DNA from: Cucumis sativus
Taxonomy: Eukaryota; Streptophyta; Magnoliopsida; Cucurbitales; Cucurbitaceae
Length of the DNA: 64,000 nucleotides
Assembly: GCF_000004075.3 (NCBI RefSeq)
Contig: NC_026657.2
Span: forward strand, 26,072,408 to 26,136,407
Reading direction: 5' to 3'
Both the position numbers and the translations under genes were made by a program. This document shows, in pieces, positions 60,481 through 64,000 of the stretch. The notes beneath the pieces were generated by a model, which was not told the origin of the DNA, ran no database searches, and was given only the letters and a program-made list of their open reading frames with translations. Each line of letters opens with the position of its first letter. Position 1 is the first letter of the stretch.

Positions 60481-61040
60481 CCATATTTATGGCAAACTCC
60501 ATGAATTCTCCTAATGGTTCCCTTTACTATGCTTGTTCATTCAGAATCTGAACGGTTTCACCATTAATAGTTTAGAGGTCTTCCTTCATGGGTCCTCTAA
60601 GTCTTCCTGGGTATTGCCTTAGGACTGCTTTTCCTTGTGGGTTTTTTTTCTCTTACGAGATTAGATTCTCCCTAGTGGGTCCTCCTCTTACAGCTTCTGT
60701 CAGGAAGGTCTCTATTAGGTTTCACTGAGCTGAGCTCCCTCTTAAGAGAACTTACTTCTCTTGAATGAGTGCTCTTAAGCTCTCTTCTAGGTTTCTTTAA
60801 GCTTCTCTTGAGCTTATCTCATGGGTTCTACTTAGCTATCTAACTCTATCCCATAGGTGCTTCTCTTGAGCTCTTTCACTAAGGTCGCTTAGGCTCTCCT
60901 TATTGGATCCACTAAGCTCGTTTCAATTAGGCTCTCCTTATGGGTCCACCAAGCTACAACTGAATTCACTTAGGTTCACCTCATGGGTCCATTGAGCCTC
61001 ACTTGGCTTGCTTAGATTCTATGGTTCTCTTTCAGTAGAT
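60481..61040. repeat. Degenerate short-word repeat field
   Basis: About 550 bp built from recurring words: TCATGGGTCC/TTATGGGTCCA (60585, 60952, 60983), CTTAGGCTCTCCTTAT/ATTAGGCTCTCCTTAT (60889, 60927), CTCTTGAGCT (60805, 60863), CACTAAG/CACTTAGGTT. It is CT-rich and clearly different from its AT-rich surroundings. No frame stays open through it. It resembles an old, decayed minisatellite or the inner part of an LTR. Confidence 0.55.
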
Positions 61041-63384
61041 TAAAGTTTCACCCACAATAATCGCCCCACTCTCAAGCTTTGGACTATTTTTCACTCTAAT
61101 GCCAAATTTTGACCTTCTAAAGATTGATTTAATCTAGTGATTGAACCAGAACTGAATCGCTTGCATTAATGAACACTGATGCAGTCAAACCAATGTCTCA
61201 CAATTCCTTCACATGCGTGGATGGCTAAAAATGTGGGGGCTGAAATAATTTTGTTAAGATCTTGCCCATATGCATGAATCAAACACACCAACCTGACGCA
61301 CGCGCACACGCCTCCTTATCAGTTGAGCTGCTAGCATTTTTAAAATTAATTTCTTATGAAAATTTACGATTGTATTTTTTTACTAATTGTTTATACTTGA
61401 AAAATAGTTAAATGCAAACTAGAATAGAATGTTTAAACTATTAAAATTATTTAATAATTTTCATTCATTTAAAAATTAACAAAAAAAAAATAATGTGCCA
61501 CACTACTCGGATGCCGTCAATTTTGAGTTGGTTGTCGTCGTCAACTTTGAACTTTGTGTTGGTTCTCCAGTTGCTAAATACCTCTACAGGTGCTTTATAG
61601 TACAAATATTTGTTATGTTCTCTAAGACCGCGCTCGTGTCCATGCATGTATGAATATGATGGATCGGTCCCTAAATCATAATATTCTATTCTAAAGTCTA
61701 ATGATGATGGAATGACCCTTGATTTATAATAATATTCCTATTTGATGTTTGATGACGATGGATCGACCCAACCTAAATTATAATATTTTGTATCAAAGGC
61801 TGATATTATCATCATTGGACTAACATAATCAGTCTCCCTTCGTGTCTATGTAATAGAAAACACTTCTACCACATAATGGTCAACTTCATTAAATTAGACT
61901 CTTGTACTCGAGCACATCTCATTTGAATGGTATAGGAACATTGGGCACATCATGCGTATAATGTATATTCTCTATATATGTACCTCTCATTGTCAATACT
62001 ATATTAAGAACTTGTTGTGGATAATCTGCAACATCATGAAATCAAATGTTGTTCGATCTCTGTGAATTGTTAAAAAGAATTTAAATAATATTAAAATAAA
62101 TTATATTAAAAATAATTAAACAATATTTAAATATGTACTAGGTGACCCACAACTCCTCCAAGCCAAGTGATGTAGAGTCTTGTAATAATGTTATATCAGG
62201 GGATGTATTCCTTGAGTTACATCTCTATCAAATTCCTCAATTGAATCCCCTACTATAATAAATCTTCTACGATAATGTCATCATGTTACCAAATGTACAA
62301 CTCTATCATATCAATTTGTAGTTCTCAGGTCATTGATAAGTAGAAGTGGTTTAGTATTATAATTTGATAGAACATCATATTTTAGACCAAATTTCCTGAT
62401 CACTCTATCATAGTGATGTCACTCACCAATGTAAAAACATATAAGAGGACTAATTGTTTCTCATATATCTTGACCTTTCTTATAAAAATTGGGCAAACTA
62501 TTCATGACAATTTTGTATGGCTCTCAAATAATTTGAAACATAACATTCAACGCTCAACATTCACAATACCTAATCAGGTTGAAGAAAGTCAAACACATGT
62601 ACCTATATTAAGACACTACATGTGGAGCTGACATGCTCACACAAAACTACAAAACTGATCTCTCCACCTGTGCATTGTTAAATTAATATTTTAGATTTTA
62701 GATTAATTATATCAGTCCTATAATAAATATTGGTTAATTTAAAGATCTTGTTCCTGAATACTATCTATTACGTCCATATCTAACTCAATCAATATAATTG
62801 AGCGAAGTTCATATTCACGATTATCGAAGTCCATCTCTTCAAATTCATTATTTATTTCTATTCCACAAGTCATACTCTCCTTGAAATAAGTTTCTTTTAC
62901 TTAAATATATATGAATTAAATAAAAGTAAATTTATAAATATGAAAATAAAAGGGGATCGATCTTATATTTTAAAATAGATTAATTTTTATTGTATTTATT
63001 GAGTGGTTACTAAGATTTTAATGTTGCAAAGAAAACATTTGAAAATTAGTTGATCAAGATAAAATCAATAAAATCAATAAAATAAGATTTAAACAAACAA
63101 TACTCTTTTCTACAAGTCACTAGAAAAAATAGTAATAGACCAAAAGATAACCAACCATTAACGGAGGGTGACACCCCACCTATTCAGTTAGGAGGACTCT
63201 TCACCTATTTTACGTTTTTGTTTTTACTTTCAAAACGTGTACCTCTAAACTACAATAAACAATAATAAGTTTACAGACTATCCTATTTCGATAATAAGTC
63301 TAGATAAAAGGACAATATTTAAAAATAAATTGCATTGAATGATAAAAACATCTAGAAAAAAACAGTTCATGACACCTCTTTTTT
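61041..63384. other. Intergenic, possible decayed coding scraps
   Basis: Several short minus-strand frames (VFSNWRTNTKFKVDDDNQLK near 61550; VIRKFGLKYDVLSNYNTKPL near 62360) look more protein-like than random but are broken and match nothing I can name. A decayed transposon is the likely source. The rest is AT-rich. Confidence 0.3.
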
Positions 63385-63513
63385 GCATTTGTAAAAATGA
63401 CAAATATGAAAAGTAACTAGTGATATCGCATTTGTAAAAATGACAAATATGAGAAGTAACTAGTGATATCGCATTTGTAAAAATGACAAATATGAGAAGT
63501 AACTAGTGATATC
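63385..63513. repeat. Tandem repeat, 3 x 43 bp
   Basis: Unit GCATTTGTAAAAATGACAAA continuing to GTGATATC occurs at 63385, 63428 and 63471 with exact 43-bp spacing. The copies differ only at AAAAGTAAC versus GAGAAGTAAC. The near-identity suggests a recent expansion. Confidence 0.95.
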
Positions 63514-64000
63514 ATACTGCTATTAGAGAGCTATTAGAGGGTTATCAGCTTTAAATTTACTACTTTTGCAATTTAGAAAATGTAATGACATGGACTCTCT
63601 ATTATCATAAATCTTTTTGTCATTTTCACAAGTTGTTTTGAGAGAAACAAGAAAGATAGTTGATTGAAAGTTTTTAGATTAAATTTATTTATTATTTAGA
63701 AAGAAAAATGGATTCTCGCAAAAAAAAAATAGTAAAGAAATTTTAGGATAATATAACTCATGTCACTCAATTTTCTAAATTACAATAGTAGTAAATTTAA
63801 AATTCGATAATTATTTGATAGCCGTTCTTGGATATTCACAATATAAAAAAAATAGATGTCATTAACTATTTTTTTTAAAATATTTTTGTTATCTGATGCA
63901 ATTTTCCAAGAAAAAAAAAAGTCTAAATCTACCGAAATCTGGGTTCTCCTTGACTCAATTTAATGTGCTCAAATGATTGAAACCCGTTATTGGTTCCACT
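63514..64000. other. Intergenic, no gene seen
   Basis: AT-rich sequence to the end of the window. No coding or structured repeat was recognised. Confidence 0.5.

Noticed and set aside
61300..62640. MULE or plant mobile domain gene
   Set aside because: The minus-strand scraps look protein-like but I could not match them to either family with confidence, so no name was given.
63385..63513. CRISPR-like array
   Set aside because: Three contiguous 43-bp copies without spacers in plant nuclear DNA form an ordinary tandem repeat.

Overview
The window is nuclear DNA of a flowering plant: very AT-rich, with genes broken by GT-AG introns and long stretches of decayed transposable elements. The protein-coding genes resemble eudicot orthologues, and a cucurbit is my best guess from repeat style and protein similarity. 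That taxonomic guess is inference. All exon models were built by hand from reading frames, splice sites and recalled family sequences, without RNA evidence.

Five genes are well supported. (1) 5105-7669 (+): a seven-exon Golgi-type putative methyltransferase (PMT20/PMT21/ERD3 group), with a CT/AC-rich leader and a probable 5' UTR intron. (2) 9638-11627 (-): a four-exon, 196-residue coiled-coil protein resembling the meiotic axis protein ASY4, facing gene 1 tail to tail. (3) 20.5-23.5 kb (+), possibly reaching 31.5 kb: a gene of the cadmium-induced AS8-like family, carrying a MITE-like element in its 5' UTR intron and possibly a whole retrotransposon in a last intron. (4) 33346-38975 (+): a complete seven-exon MOB1 (Hippo/NDR kinase co-activator), 215 residues. 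(5) 40128-43955 (-): a complete four-exon pinoresinol-lariciresinol reductase, 312 residues, for lignan synthesis. Genes 4 and 5 converge. The genes have unrelated jobs and form no cluster.

The rest is intergenic and largely transposon-derived. A LINE RNase H remnant lies at 1.5-1.9 kb. A decayed chromovirus-like Ty3/gypsy element with both LTRs spans 24564-30185 and contains a nested, 5'-truncated LINE with a target duplication of about 20 bp. From 46.7 to 55.3 kb there is a transposon nest: a copia reverse transcriptase remnant with an LTR end, a complete 5.25-kb CACTA-type element (47883-53134, AAT target duplication), a second copia LTR end, a decayed CACTA TNP2 transposase, and the terminus of another CACTA-like element. 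The 5.25-kb element carries no recognisable transposase but does contain an exon-like piece of an ATX1/ATX2-type SET domain. This is the most interesting item in the window.

From 55.3 kb to the end I see no convincing gene, only AT-rich DNA, a 72-bp AT microsatellite, a degenerate short-word repeat field (60.5-61.0 kb) and a 3 x 43-bp tandem repeat.
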